In this document: positions 33,010-44,198 of the stretch, in pieces
How the letters are laid out: every line of letters starts with the position of its first letter
Numbering within the stretch: the first letter of the stretch is position 1
From: Caenimonas aquaedulcis
GTDB lineage: Bacteria; Pseudomonadota; Gammaproteobacteria; Burkholderiales; Burkholderiaceae_C
Length of the DNA stretch: 64,000 bases
NCBI RefSeq assembly: GCF_015831345.1
Contig: NZ_JADWYS010000001.1
Coordinates: 372,001 to 436,000 of the forward strand
Direction of reading: 5' to 3'
The notes under the pieces: generated by a model
The model's database searches: none
The model's input: the letters and a program-made list of their open reading frames with translations, nothing else
What the model was told of the DNA's origin: nothing
Made by a program: the position numbers and the translations under genes

Positions 33010-36000
33010 ACGCCGCCCTGGAAGCCGCCTACCAGCACAACGGCGCGCACGTCGCGCGCGAGCGCTTCTACGCCATCGCCTGCGACCCGCGGCGCAGCGT
33101 GGCGGTGGAGGCTTGCGCGGGCGCGGGCAAGACCTGGATGCTGGTCTCGCGCATTTTGCGCGCGCTGCTCGCCGGCACGCCGCCGCACGAGATCCTCGCG
33201 ATCACCTTCACGCGCAAGGCGGCCGGCGAGATGCGCGAACGCCTGCACGACTGGCTGGCCGATTTCGCCGTGGCCGACGATGCGGCTTTGCGGCGCGAAC
33301 TCGCCATGCGCGGCGTGCCGCAGGCGTCGGATGCGGAGGTCGCCGCGCTGCGCGGCCTTCACGCCGCGTTGCTCGCGATCGGCCGGCCGGTGCAGATCCG
33401 CACCTTCCACAGCTGGTTCGCCGCGCTCGTGCGCAACGCGCCGCTCGCGGTGCTGGAGCAACTGCAACTGCCCGCGCGCTACGAACTCCTGGAGAACGAC
33501 AGCGAAGCGATCGCGCTGGTCTGGCGGCGTTTTCACGTCGCGGTCTCGGCCGATCCCGCCGCGCGTGCCGACTTCGAGGCATCGGTCGCGGCGCACGGCC
33601 GGTTCAATACCCAGAAGGCGCTGCTGGCGGCGCTGGCCAAGCGCGTGGAGTTCGTCCTGGCCGACGCGCAGGGCGCGGTCGAGCCGTCCGTGCTGCACTT
33701 CACGGCGCATTCGCCCGCGCTGGCCGGCCATGCGGAACCCGAAATGCTGGTCGACGGCGAGGCCGTGCGCGCCCGGTGGCATGCGCGCGCCCGTGCGCTG
33801 GGCACGCAAACCAACAAGACGCCGCAAAAGGCGGCGCAGGCGATCATCGATGCGTTCGAGATCCCGCATCTCGGCGAACGCGCGGCGATGTTGCGCAAGG
33901 GGTTCTTCGTCGCGTCGGAGGACCGGCTGACGCAGCACCTCACGAAGTTCGAGGCCGCGCAGGAAGCCGAGGCGGAACTGCGTGTGCTGTGCGAGGCGCA
34001 GGCGCAGCACGCGGCCTGGCTGCACCACGGACGCATGACCCGGCTGGCGCGCGTGCTGATTCGCGAGTTCGCACAGCTCAAGCGGGAGCGCGGCTGGATC
34101 GACATGAACGACGTGGAGCGCACGGCTTTCGTCATGCTGTCGGACCCGGTGCTGGCGGGATGGATGCAGGAACGCCTGGACGCTCGCGTGTCGCAACTGC
34201 TCATCGACGAATTCCAGGACACGAATCCGCTGCAGTGGCAGGCCCTGCAATCCTGGCTCTCCGGGTATGCAGGCGCGGGCGCGGGTGCGCCCGGGCTTTT
34301 CATCGTCGGCGACCCGAAGCAGAGCATCTACCGCTTCCGCCGCGCCGAGCCTCAGGTATTCAGGGCGGCGCAGGCCTTCGTGGTGCAGTCCTTCGAGGGC
34401 GACCTGCTCAGCTGCGACCACACGCATCGCAACGCGCCGGCGGTGCTGGCGGCGGTCAACGACGTGATGACGCGTGCGCAGGATGCCGGCGAGTACGAAG
34501 GCTTTCGCGCGCACACGACCCAGTCGGATGCTTCCGGCGTCGTCGCGGGCCTGCCTGCGATCGCACGGGACCAGCGCGTTCCGGCCCCAGGTGATGAAGG
34601 CGAAGGCCTGCAATGGCGCGACAGCCTGCTGACGCCGCGCGAACTTCCCGAGGAAAAGCTGGTGGCGCTCGAGTGCCGGCAAGCGGCGCGGTGGATCGCA
34701 AACGGGATCGCCGCGGGCACGCCGCCGGGCGACATCATGGTCCTCGCGCGCCGACGCGATCGCCTGGCGGCCATGGAAGAGGAATTGCGCGAGCTGCATA
34801 TTCCCGCGCAGCAGCCGGAGAAGTCGGACCTGTGCGAGGCCCCGGAGGTGCAGGACATCACCGCGCTGCTGGACGTGCTGGTGTCGACCACGCACGACCT
34901 GTCGCTCGCACGCGCCCTGAAGTCGCCGCTGTTCGGCCTGGGGGACGATGCGCTCGTCGCACTGGCAGTCGCGGCGCGCGCGAGTCGCGACGACGGCCCG
35001 GCGCGAAGCTGGTTCGACCTGCTGCTGTCCGGCGCGGTGCAGGCACCGGGCCTGGAATCGGCGGCCGCCGCCTTGCGCCGGTGGAGGCCCCTGGTCGATA
35101 CGCTGCCGCCCCACGACCTGCTCGAGATCATTTACCGCGAGGCCGGGGTGATCGAGAAGTTCGGTGCGGCCGCGCCGGCACCTTTGCGGGAGCCGGTGAT
35201 GGCGCGGCTGCGCGCCCTGCCGGGCGCGGCACTGCAGGTGGCCGGCGCGCGCTATGCCACGCCCTACGCATTCGTCCGGGCGCTCAAGGCGGGCGGCATC
35301 CAGGCCCCCGCGGTTTCGGCCGCCGACGCGGTGCAGCTGCTGACCGTGCATGGCGCGAAGGGCCTGGAAGCCTCGACCGTCCTCATGCTGGATACCGACA
35401 GCGCGCCGCCGCGCGCCGACACCATGGGCGTGATCGTCGATTGGCCCGGGGAGCTGCCGGCGCCGCGGCGCTTCTCGTTCATTGCCAGCGAAACGAGACT
35501 GCCCCCGTGCAGCACGGTCGCGCTAGACGTCGAGCGTGCGGCGCGGGAGCGCGAGGAGCTCAACGGCTTGTATGTCGCGATGACGCGCGCGCGCGTGCGG
35601 CTCGTGCTGTCCAGCGTACAGCCGCATGTGCAGAACGCGACCAGCTGGTGGCAGCGCGTGCAGCCGCTGTGTGCGACGCTTGCCGCACCGGCGGACGTCG
35701 TGGCTCGTGGAGATGCAGGGCGGCAGGGCGATCGCTTCGCGGTTCGTGCCTTGCCCGTTATCGCAGCAGCCAGGCGCGCCCCGCCTGCGACGGCCAGGGC
35801 GCCCGCCGACGACACCGATGCATCCCGGTTCGGCCAAGCCGTGCACCGGCTGCTGGAACTGGCGTCCGGCCCCGGCGCTTTTCCTCCGGCGCACCTGCGG
35901 GCGGTGGCGCGCCAGTTCGCGCTGGACGATGCAGGCGCCCGTGATGCCGCAGCCGTGGCGCGGCGGATCCTGGAAGGCGAGGGCGCCTGGGCCTGGGATT

Positions 36001-36260
36001 CCGCGCTGGTCGATTGGCACGCGAATGAAGTGCCGGTCGCCCATGCCGGCGCTGCGCTGCGGCTGGACCGCCTGGTGCGCCGCTCCGATTCGGGCGAGTG
36101 GTGGGTGCTCGACTACAAGACCGCCTCGCGGCCGCACGACCAGGCAGTGTTGCAGGACCAGATGCGCGGCTACCGCGCGGCCGTGCAAGCGGCCCATCCC
36201 GGTGCCGTCGTGCGGGCTGCCTTCCTGACCGGCCAGGGCAGGCTGGTGGTGGTCGAATGA
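33006..36260 (+). CDS. AddA/RecB-like UvrD-family helicase-nuclease
   Basis: This is the partner of the upstream nuclease: an SF1 3'-5' helicase with a C-terminal RecB-type nuclease, together an AddAB-like break-processing enzyme. In 1084 residues: Walker A ACAGAGKT at 36-43, motif Ia ITFTRKAAGEM, Walker B LLIDEFQDTN (D401, E402), VGDPKQSIYRFRRAEP, LTVHGAKGLEAS, YVAMTRARVRLVL. The nuclease motif LDYKT lies near residue 1036 after FGQAVHRLLELA. It is coupled to the nuclease gene by ATGA. Confidence 0.9.
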   Translation: MNAALEAAYQHNGAHVARERFYAIACDPRRSVAVEACAGAGKTWMLVSRILRALLAGTPPHEILAITFTRKAAGEMRERLHDWLADFAVADDAALRRELAMRGVPQASDAEVAALRGLHAALLAIGRPVQIRTFHSWFAALVRNAPLAVLEQLQLPARYELLENDSEAIALVWRRFHVAVSADPAARADFEASVAAHGRFNTQKALLAALAKRVEFVLADAQGAVEPSVLHFTAHSPALAGHAEPEMLVDGEAVRARWHARARALGTQTNKTPQKAAQAIIDAFEIPHLGERAAMLRKGFFVASEDRLTQHLTKFEAAQEAEAELRVLCEAQAQHAAWLHHGRMTRLARVLIREFAQLKRERGWIDMNDVERTAFVMLSDPVLAGWMQERLDARVSQLLIDEFQDTNPLQWQALQSWLSGYAGAGAGAPGLFIVGDPKQSIYRFRRAEPQVFRAAQAFVVQSFEGDLLSCDHTHRNAPAVLAAVNDVMTRAQDAGEYEGFRAHTTQSDASGVVAGLPAIARDQRVPAPGDEGEGLQWRDSLLTPRELPEEKLVALECRQAARWIANGIAAGTPPGDIMVLARRRDRLAAMEEELRELHIPAQQPEKSDLCEAPEVQDITALLDVLVSTTHDLSLARALKSPLFGLGDDALVALAVAARASRDDGPARSWFDLLLSGAVQAPGLESAAAALRRWRPLVDTLPPHDLLEIIYREAGVIEKFGAAAPAPLREPVMARLRALPGAALQVAGARYATPYAFVRALKAGGIQAPAVSAADAVQLLTVHGAKGLEASTVLMLDTDSAPPRADTMGVIVDWPGELPAPRRFSFIASETRLPPCSTVALDVERAAREREELNGLYVAMTRARVRLVLSSVQPHVQNATSWWQRVQPLCATLAAPADVVARGDAGRQGDRFAVRALPVIAAARRAPPATARAPADDTDASRFGQAVHRLLELASGPGAFPPAHLRAVARQFALDDAGARDAAAVARRILEGEGAWAWDSALVDWHANEVPVAHAGAALRLDRLVRRSDSGEWWVLDYKTASRPHDQAVLQDQMRGYRAAVQAAHPGAVVRAAFLTGQGRLVVVE

Positions 36261-37489
36261 CACCCGTCGCGATCGTCGGTGCCGGTCCGGCAGGGTTGAT
36301 GGCGGCAGAGGTCTTGGCCGGCGCGGGGCGCCAGGTCGAAGTCTTCGACGCCATGCCCTCCGCGGGCCGCAAATTCCTGCTGGCCGGCAAAGGCGGGCTG
36401 AACCTCACGCATGCGGAGCCGGCCGAGGCCTTCCTGTCCCGTTACGGACCCCGGCGCGCGCGGCTCGAGCCGCTGGTGGCGGCATTCGATGCGGCCGCGC
36501 TGCGCGAGTGGGCAGAAGGCCTCGGGATCGCCACTTTCGTGGGGACTTCGGGCCGCGTGTTTCCCGCCGACATGAAGGCGGCACCCCTGCTGCGCGCGTG
36601 GCTGCATCGGCTGCGCGAGCGGGGCGTGAAGTTCCACATGCGGCACAGGTTCACGGGGTGGGATGCGACCGGGGCCCTTTGCTTCGCCACCCCGCAGGGC
36701 ACTCGCACCGTCGCCGCGGACTGCACGGTGCTCGCATTGGGCGGGGCCAGCTGGCCGCGTCTCGGATCGGACGGCGCCTGGGCCCCGTTGCTCCAGCAGC
36801 GCGGTGTGCAGGTGGCCCCCTTGCTGCCGTCCAACTGCGGATTCGATGTGCAGGGAGGCTGGAGCGAACATTTCTCCTCGCGGTTCGCGGGCCAGCCCTT
36901 CAAGTCCGTCGCCATCAACTTCGATGGCTTCCACAAGGCCGGCGAATTCGTGGCCACTGCCACCGGTGTCGAGGGCAGCCTCGTCTATGCCGCATCCGCG
37001 CTGCTGCGCGACGCCATCCTGGCGCGCGGCGAGGCGAACTTCGAGCTCGACATGCTGCCCGTGCGTTCGCGCGAGGACGTGCTGGCGCAGGTGCGCCATC
37101 CGCGCGGCTCGCGTTCGCTCTCCAGCCATTTGAAGAGCCGGCTGGGACTCGACGCGATCAAGCTCGCGCTGCTGCACGAGTTGCTGCCGAAGGATGCCTT
37201 CCAGGATGCGGAGCGATTGGCCGCGGCGATCAAGGGGTTGCCGGTCCGCCTGTCGGCTGCGAGGCCGGTGGCGGAGGCGATCAGCACGGCAGGAGGCGTC
37301 GCCTTCGAGGCGCTGGACGAACACCTCATGCTGCGCGCCATGCCCGGCGTGTTTTGCGCGGGCGAGATGCTGGACTGGGAGGCGCCGACCGGCGGCTACC
37401 TCCTGACGGCCTGCTTCGCCACGGGCCGCGCCGCGGCGTCAGGCGCGCTCGCGTATCAGAGCACCTTGGCGATGGACGCGCAGACGTAG
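36257..37489 (+). CDS. HI0933/TIGR03862-type FAD flavoprotein
   Basis: This is a predicted NAD(P)/FAD-dependent oxidoreductase of the HI0933-like (YhiN/BaiN) group, 410 residues, with unknown substrate. It has the N-terminal dinucleotide-binding motif VAIVGAGPAGLMAAEVLAGAG, the family tag GRKFLLAGKGGLNLTH, and a second FAD contact GVFCAGEMLDWEAPTGGYLLTACFATG near the C terminus. It overlaps the AddA-like stop by 4 nt, so it may be cotranscribed. Its 3' end overlaps the convergent aminotransferase by 34 nt. Confidence 0.87.
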   Translation: MTPVAIVGAGPAGLMAAEVLAGAGRQVEVFDAMPSAGRKFLLAGKGGLNLTHAEPAEAFLSRYGPRRARLEPLVAAFDAAALREWAEGLGIATFVGTSGRVFPADMKAAPLLRAWLHRLRERGVKFHMRHRFTGWDATGALCFATPQGTRTVAADCTVLALGGASWPRLGSDGAWAPLLQQRGVQVAPLLPSNCGFDVQGGWSEHFSSRFAGQPFKSVAINFDGFHKAGEFVATATGVEGSLVYAASALLRDAILARGEANFELDMLPVRSREDVLAQVRHPRGSRSLSSHLKSRLGLDAIKLALLHELLPKDAFQDAERLAAAIKGLPVRLSAARPVAEAISTAGGVAFEALDEHLMLRAMPGVFCAGEMLDWEAPTGGYLLTACFATGRAAASGALAYQSTLAMDAQT

Positions 37490-38652
37490 TCGATGTTCTT
37501 GCTGTTCAGCGCGGCGACGCACATGCGGCCCGTGTCGGTGCCGTAGACGCCGAATTCATTGCGCAGGCGCACCATCTGGTCCTTCGAGAGGCCCGAGTAG
37601 CTGAACATGCCGATCTGGTCGGTGATGAAGCTCATGTCCTGCTTCACGCCGGCCGCCTTGAGCTTTTCCACCAGCGCGAGGCGCATCTGCTTGATGCGAA
37701 GGCGCATGTCGCCGAGCTCCTTCTCCCACATCGCGCGCAACTCGGGCGTGTTGAGCACCGTCGCGCACACCGTCGCGCCGTGCGTCGGCGGGTTGCTGTA
37801 GTTGGTGCGGATCATGATCTTCAGCTGGGACAGCACGCGGCTGCACTCTTCCTTGTCCTGGCAGAGCACCGACAGGGCGCCGACGCGCTCGCCGTAGAGG
37901 CTGAAGCTCTTGGAAAACGACGTGGAGACGAAGAAGTTCTGGCCCGACGCGACGAACTTCGCGATGACCGCGCCGTCTTCGGCGATGCCGTGGCCGAAGC
38001 CCTGGTAGGCCATGTCGAGGAAGGGCACCAGCTTGCGGGCCTTCACGGCGGCGATGACCTGGTCCCATTGCTCGGCGGTGATGTCGTAGCCTGTCGGGTT
38101 GTGGCAGCAGGCGTGCAGCACGACCACGGTGCCCTCGGGGGCCATGTTGAGGCCGGTCAGCATGCCGTCGAAGTCGATGCCGCGTTTCGCAGCGTTGTAG
38201 TACGGATAGGTTTCGACCGTGAAGCCGGCCTGGGTGAACAGGGCGCGGTGGTTCTCCCAGCTCGGGTCGCTGATGAGCACCTTGGCGGTGGGGTTGATCG
38301 ATTTGAGGAAGTCCGCGCCGATCTTCAGGCCGCCCGTGCCGCCGAGGGCTTGCACGGTGGCCACGCGGCCGGACTTGACCGGCTCGCTTTCGGCCCCAAA
38401 TACGAGGCTCTTCACGGCGCTGTCATAAGCCGCGATCCCGTCGATCGGCAGGTAGCCGCGGGCCTTGGGCGCTTCCATCATCTGCTTTTCCGCGGCCTGG
38501 ACGCACTTCAGGAGCGGCAGCTTGCCCTCGTCGTCGTAGTACACGCCCACGCCCAGGTTGACTTTGTGGGGGTTCGCGTCGGTGTTGTATTGCTCGTTGA
38601 GGCCCAGGATCGGGTCGCGCGGGGCCATCTCGACGGCGGAGAACAGGGACAT
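37456..38652 (-). CDS. Aromatic/aspartate aminotransferase (class I)
   Basis: This PLP enzyme transfers amino groups between aromatic amino acids or aspartate and 2-oxoacids. The 398-residue protein has the subgroup I-alpha layout: LGVGVYYDDEGK, ACCHNPTGYD (N185), FLDMAYQGF (D213, Y216), the PLP Lys K248 in TSFSKSFSLYGERVG (R256), and the C-terminal region with RMCVAALN. The TyrB/AspC split cannot be made from sequence. It is divergent from uvrB, with a 118-nt gap that shows no clear LexA box. Confidence 0.92.
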   Translation of the reverse strand: MSLFSAVEMAPRDPILGLNEQYNTDANPHKVNLGVGVYYDDEGKLPLLKCVQAAEKQMMEAPKARGYLPIDGIAAYDSAVKSLVFGAESEPVKSGRVATVQALGGTGGLKIGADFLKSINPTAKVLISDPSWENHRALFTQAGFTVETYPYYNAAKRGIDFDGMLTGLNMAPEGTVVVLHACCHNPTGYDITAEQWDQVIAAVKARKLVPFLDMAYQGFGHGIAEDGAVIAKFVASGQNFFVSTSFSKSFSLYGERVGALSVLCQDKEECSRVLSQLKIMIRTNYSNPPTHGATVCATVLNTPELRAMWEKELGDMRLRIKQMRLALVEKLKAAGVKQDMSFITDQIGMFSYSGLSKDQMVRLRNEFGVYGTDTGRMCVAALNSKNIDYVCASIAKVL

Positions 38653-38770
38653 GGGTTTCCTTCAAGCGTGGAGAGAGAGTTGTCAGTAGCACAGCGGGGC
38701 GGGGTTGCGGTAACCTGTCCGGCTGCCCTGGATTTTACCGTTGACGACCCAGCAGTTCCCACATAAGGCC

Positions 38771-40870
<2,100 letters not shown>

Positions 40871-40920
40871 CGGGCCGAGCGCCCCTGCTGGGGTATACCC
40901 GAGCGAAACAATGGGCTTTC

Positions 40921-40949
40921 TGGTATACTTGACGGAATCACTCAAGAAC
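40921..40949 (+). promoter_or_regulatory. iscR promoter with IscR type 1 operator
   Basis: An extended -10 TGGTATACT (40921-40929) overlaps a 25-bp site (40925-40949) that agrees with the E. coli type 1 IscR consensus at 21 of 25 positions by my alignment. This placement predicts repression of the isc operon by [2Fe-2S]-IscR. Transcription would begin near 40936, leaving a leader of about 160 nt. Confidence 0.75.
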
Positions 40950-41006
40950 AGCCCAAAACTCCAAAAAGTTCAATGAAGTCAATGGCTTGCACAGCATTGA
41001 TGGAGG

Positions 41007-41062
41007 CCGGCGGGAGCCGGACCAGGGGATGGAGACGGGCCCCGGGAACTGGTTTCCCGGGG
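41007..41062 (+). repeat. Two hairpins in the iscR leader
   Basis: CCGGC/GCCGG with a GGGA loop (41007-41020) is followed by a 9-bp perfect stem, CCCCGGGAA/TTCCCGGGG, with a 5-nt loop (41040-41062). The second ends 34 nt before the iscR ATG and has no T-run, so it is a stable leader structure rather than an obvious terminator. Confidence 0.6.
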
Positions 41063-41096
41063 ATTCAGGATAGGTAAGCAACACAAGGAGCTTGCG

Positions 41097-41633
41097 ATGC
41101 GTCTCACTACCAAAGGCCGCTTTGCGGTCACCGCCATGATCGACCTGGCCCTGCGCCAGAACAACGGTCCGGTCACGCTGGCGGCCATCAGCCAGCGCCA
41201 GCAGATTTCTCTGTCGTACCTCGAGCAACTGTTCGGCAAGCTGCGCCGCCATGAGCTGGTGGAGTCCACCCGTGGCCCGGGCGGCGGGTACACGCTCGGC
41301 CGCAAGGCGGATGCGATTACCGTGGCCGACATCATCGTCTCGGTCGATGAACCCATCGATGCCACGCAGTGCGGCGGCAAGGAAAACTGCCATGGCGACG
41401 GCGGCCGCTGCATGACGCACGAGCTGTGGTCCCAGCTGAACCAGCGCATGGTCGAGTTCCTCGACTCCGTGACGCTGCAAAAGCTCGTGGACGACCAGCT
41501 CGCCAAGGGCATGCAGATCGAGGACAAGCCCGCGATGAAGCGCGCGATCTCGAGCCAGCCGGTGGTCAAGCCGATTCGCGTGAATGCGCCGAATTCGGTG
41601 TTCGCCCTTGGCAACTCGTTTGCCAAGTCCTAA
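41097..41633 (+). CDS. iscR: Iron-sulfur cluster regulator IscR
   Basis: IscR is an Rrf2-family repressor that senses [2Fe-2S] supply and controls its own operon. The 178-residue protein has an N-terminal winged helix ([26 protein letters not shown]) and cluster ligands C92, C98, C105 and H108 in the [14 protein letters not shown] segment. An AAGGAG lies 9 nt before the ATG. A matching IscR operator overlaps its promoter, giving the expected negative feedback. It heads iscR-iscS-iscU-iscA-hscB-hscA-fdx. Confidence 0.96.
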   Translation: MRLTTKGRFAVTAMIDLALRQNNGPVTLAAISQRQQISLSYLEQLFGKLRRHELVESTRGPGGGYTLGRKADAITVADIIVSVDEPIDATQCGGKENCHGDGGRCMTHELWSQLNQRMVEFLDSVTLQKLVDDQLAKGMQIEDKPAMKRAISSQPVVKPIRVNAPNSVFALGNSFAKS

Positions 41634-41691
41634 GACTGCAACCCGTTCGCCAAGTCCCGACCAGCCACCCTTCGTTTTCAAAGATCCAGCC

Positions 41692-42912
41692 ATGGACATG
41701 ACCCCGCATTTCCCGATCTACATGGATTACGGCGCCACGACGCCGGTGGACCCGCGCGTCGTCGACGCGATGATCCCCTGGCTGCGCGAGCACTTCGGCA
41801 ACCCGGCGTCGCGCAGCCATGCGTGGGGCTGGGAAGCGGAAGCCGCCGTGGAGAAGGCCCGCGGCGAAGTGGCCGACCTGATCGGCGCGGACCCGCGCGA
41901 GATCGTGTGGACCTCCGGCGCGACCGAATCGAACAACCTCGCGATCAAGGGCGCCGCCAACTTCTACAAGACGCGCGGCAAGCACCTCATCACCGTGAAG
42001 ACCGAGCACAAGGCCGTGCTGGACACGATGCGCGAGCTCGAGCGCCAGGGCTTCGAGGTGAGCTATCTCGACGTGCGGGAAGACGGCATGCTCGACATGG
42101 ACGTGCTCAAGGCCGCGATCCGGCCGGACACCATCCTCGTGAGCGTGATGTTCGTGAACAACGAGATCGGCGTGATCCAGGACATCCCGGCCATCGGCGC
42201 GCTGTGCCGCGAGAAGGGCATCATCTTCCACGTCGACGCGGCGCAGGCCACGGGCAAGGTGGAGATCGACGTCAAGAAGCTGCCTGTCGACTTGATGAGC
42301 CTCGCTTCGCACAAGACCTATGGCCCCAAGGGCATCGGCGCGCTGTACGTGTGCCGCAAGCCCCGCGTGCGCCTCGAAGCGCAGATCCACGGCGGCGGGC
42401 ACGAGCGCGGCATGCGTTCGGGCACGCTCCCCACGCACCAGATCGTCGGCATGGGCGAAGCCTTCCGCATCGCCAAGGCCGAGATGGCGCAGGACAACGC
42501 CAAGGCGCGCGCGCTGCAGCAGCGCCTCCTGGACGGCCTGAAGGACGTCGAACAGGTGTTCATCAACGGCAACCTGGAACACCGGGTGCCGCAGAACCTC
42601 AACATCAGCTTCAACTTCGTCGAGGGCGAGTCGCTGATCATGGGCATCAAGGGTCTGGCGGTGTCGTCCGGTTCCGCCTGCACGTCGGCCTCGCTGGAGC
42701 CCAGCTACGTGCTGCGCGCCCTGGGCCGCAGCGACGAGCTCGCGCACAGCAGCCTTCGCATGACCATCGGCCGTTTCACGACCGAGGAAGAAATCGACTA
42801 CGCGATCTCCACCATCCGGCAAAACGTCGCGCGCCTGCGCGAGTTGAGCCCGCTGTGGGAGATGTACCAGGATGGCGTCGATATCTCGGCCATCCAGTGG
42901 TCCGCGCATTGA
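41692..42912 (+). CDS. iscS: Cysteine desulfurase IscS
   Basis: IscS removes sulfur from cysteine and donates it as persulfide to IscU and tRNA-thiolation partners. The 406-residue PLP enzyme has K208 in SHKTYGPKG and the mobile-loop nucleophile C330 in [14 protein letters not shown]. The C-terminal segment [18 protein letters not shown] is typical of IscS. The ATG giving [18 protein letters not shown] was chosen over an in-frame upstream extension. A 9-bp tandem repeat separates it from iscU. Confidence 0.97.
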   Translation: MDMTPHFPIYMDYGATTPVDPRVVDAMIPWLREHFGNPASRSHAWGWEAEAAVEKARGEVADLIGADPREIVWTSGATESNNLAIKGAANFYKTRGKHLITVKTEHKAVLDTMRELERQGFEVSYLDVREDGMLDMDVLKAAIRPDTILVSVMFVNNEIGVIQDIPAIGALCREKGIIFHVDAAQATGKVEIDVKKLPVDLMSLASHKTYGPKGIGALYVCRKPRVRLEAQIHGGGHERGMRSGTLPTHQIVGMGEAFRIAKAEMAQDNAKARALQQRLLDGLKDVEQVFINGNLEHRVPQNLNISFNFVEGESLIMGIKGLAVSSGSACTSASLEPSYVLRALGRSDELAHSSLRMTIGRFTTEEEIDYAISTIRQNVARLRELSPLWEMYQDGVDISAIQWSAH

Positions 42913-42948
42913 GACACGAGAGACACGAGAGACACGAGAGACACAGGA
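42913..42948 (+). repeat. Four-copy 9-bp tandem repeat between iscS and iscU
   Basis: GACACGAGA occurs three times in a row (42913-42921, 42922-42930, 42931-42939) and a fourth, altered copy GACACAGGA (42940-42948) supplies the AGGAG ribosome-binding site of iscU. The array fills nearly the whole 43-nt gap. A change in copy number would alter only the spacing between iscS and the iscU ribosome-binding site. Confidence 0.9.
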
Positions 42949-42955
42949 GTTCACC

Positions 42956-43342
42956 ATGGCTTATTCCGAAAAAGTCGTAGACCACTACGAAAACCCCCGC
43001 AACGTCGGCTCCTTCGACAAGGGTGACGAGTCCGTCGGCACCGGCATGGTGGGCGCGCCCGCCTGCGGCGACGTGATGAAGCTGCAGATCAAGGTCAACC
43101 CGCAGACGGGCGTGATCGAGGACGCGCGCTTCAAGACCTACGGCTGCGGCTCCGCCATCGCCTCCAGCTCGCTCGTGACCGAATGGGTCAAGGGCAAGAC
43201 GCTGGACCAGGCCGCGGCGCTGAAGAACAGCCAGATTGCCGAAGAGCTCGCGCTGCCGCCGGTGAAGATCCACTGCTCGATCCTCGCCGAAGACGCCATC
43301 AAGGCGGCTGTCGACGACTACAAGAAGAAGCACGCTCACTGA
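42956..43342 (+). CDS. iscU: Iron-sulfur cluster scaffold IscU
   Basis: IscU is the scaffold on which [2Fe-2S] clusters are built from IscS sulfur. The 128-residue protein has cluster ligands C37, C64 and C107 plus D39 ([19 protein letters not shown]) and the HscA recognition motif LPPVK at 100-104. An AGGAG formed by the last copy of the 9-bp repeat precedes the ATG. The frame is open through the repeat and would read Arg-Glu-Thr units, but IscU begins at [16 protein letters not shown]. Confidence 0.98.
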   Translation: MAYSEKVVDHYENPRNVGSFDKGDESVGTGMVGAPACGDVMKLQIKVNPQTGVIEDARFKTYGCGSAIASSSLVTEWVKGKTLDQAAALKNSQIAEELALPPVKIHCSILAEDAIKAAVDDYKKKHAH

Positions 43343-43355
43343 TCGTTCCGGACGT

Positions 43356-43679
43356 ATGGCAATCTCCCTGACAGAAGCGGCGGCACGGCACGTCACGCGG
43401 TATCTCGGCAAGCGCGGCAAGGGCGTCGGCGTGCGCCTGGGCGTGAAGACCACGGGTTGCTCCGGCCTCGCGTACAAGCTCGAATACGTGGACGAGATCG
43501 CGCCCGAGGACGTCGTGTTCGAAGACCACGGCGTCAAGGTGCTGATCGACCCCAAGAGCCTTGCCTACATCGACGGAACGCAGCTCGACTTCGTCCGCGA
43601 AGGGCTGAACGAAGGCTTCAAGTTCAACAACCCGAACGAACGCGACCGCTGCGGCTGCGGGGAATCGTTCCGGGTGTGA
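43356..43679 (+). CDS. iscA: A-type iron-sulfur carrier IscA
   Basis: This is an A-type carrier that delivers iron-sulfur clusters to apoproteins. The 107-residue protein has the three conserved cysteines, C35 (TTGCSGLAY) and C99/C101 in the C-terminal CGCGESF. It begins 13 nt after iscU. Its stop overlaps the hscB GTG by 4 nt. Position in the operon supports IscA rather than ErpA or SufA. Confidence 0.95.
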   Translation: MAISLTEAAARHVTRYLGKRGKGVGVRLGVKTTGCSGLAYKLEYVDEIAPEDVVFEDHGVKVLIDPKSLAYIDGTQLDFVREGLNEGFKFNNPNERDRCGCGESFRV

Positions 43680-44194
43680 ACCTCCAGTCGACGGATTTCG
43701 AGCTGTTCGGCCTGCCCGAGCGGTTCGAGCAGGACCGCGGCGCCATCGACGCGCGCTGGAAGGAACTGCAGCGCGAAGCCCATCCCGACCGCTTCTCCGC
43801 CCAGGGCCATGCGGCCCAGCGCGTGGCCATGCAATGGTCGGTGCGCATCAACGAAGCGTACAAGCGCCTGGGCGATCCGCTCCAACGCGCCGCCTACCTG
43901 TGCGAATTGCGCGGCGCACCCATCGAGGCGGAGAACAACACGGCCATGCCCGCGGACTTCCTGGTCGAGCAGATGGAGTGGCGCGAGCAGCTCGATGAAG
44001 CACGCAGCGCGCAAGACCTCGAAGCGCTCGAGGGCGTGCTCGATCGGTCACGCCAGGACATCCTGAAGCGGATCGCATCGCTCCTGGATGACACGGGCGA
44101 CGCCAGGGCCGCGGCCCGGCAGGTGAGAGCCCTCATGTTCATCGAGAGATTCGCGCACGACGTGGAGCAACGCGTCGATCAACTGGGACAATAG
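43676..44194 (+). CDS. hscB: Co-chaperone HscB (Hsc20)
   Basis: HscB is a J-domain co-chaperone that brings IscU to HscA and stimulates its ATPase. The 172-residue protein has an N-terminal J domain with the HPD motif at 36-38 and a C-terminal helical IscU-binding domain (about 85-170, [11 protein letters not shown]). GTG start overlapping iscA was chosen; it gives [17 protein letters not shown], the usual HscB opening. The stop is 4 nt before hscA. Confidence 0.93.
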   Translation: MNLQSTDFELFGLPERFEQDRGAIDARWKELQREAHPDRFSAQGHAAQRVAMQWSVRINEAYKRLGDPLQRAAYLCELRGAPIEAENNTAMPADFLVEQMEWREQLDEARSAQDLEALEGVLDRSRQDILKRIASLLDDTGDARAAARQVRALMFIERFAHDVEQRVDQLGQ

Positions 44195-44198
44195 TCCG

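Noticed and set aside
38653..38770. LexA box in the aminotransferase-uvrB gap
   Set aside because: A CTGT occurs but no ACAG follows at the required 8-nt spacing.
42913..42948. Tandem repeat considered as a CRISPR fragment
   Set aside because: Units are contiguous 9-mers with no spacers, and no cas genes are present.
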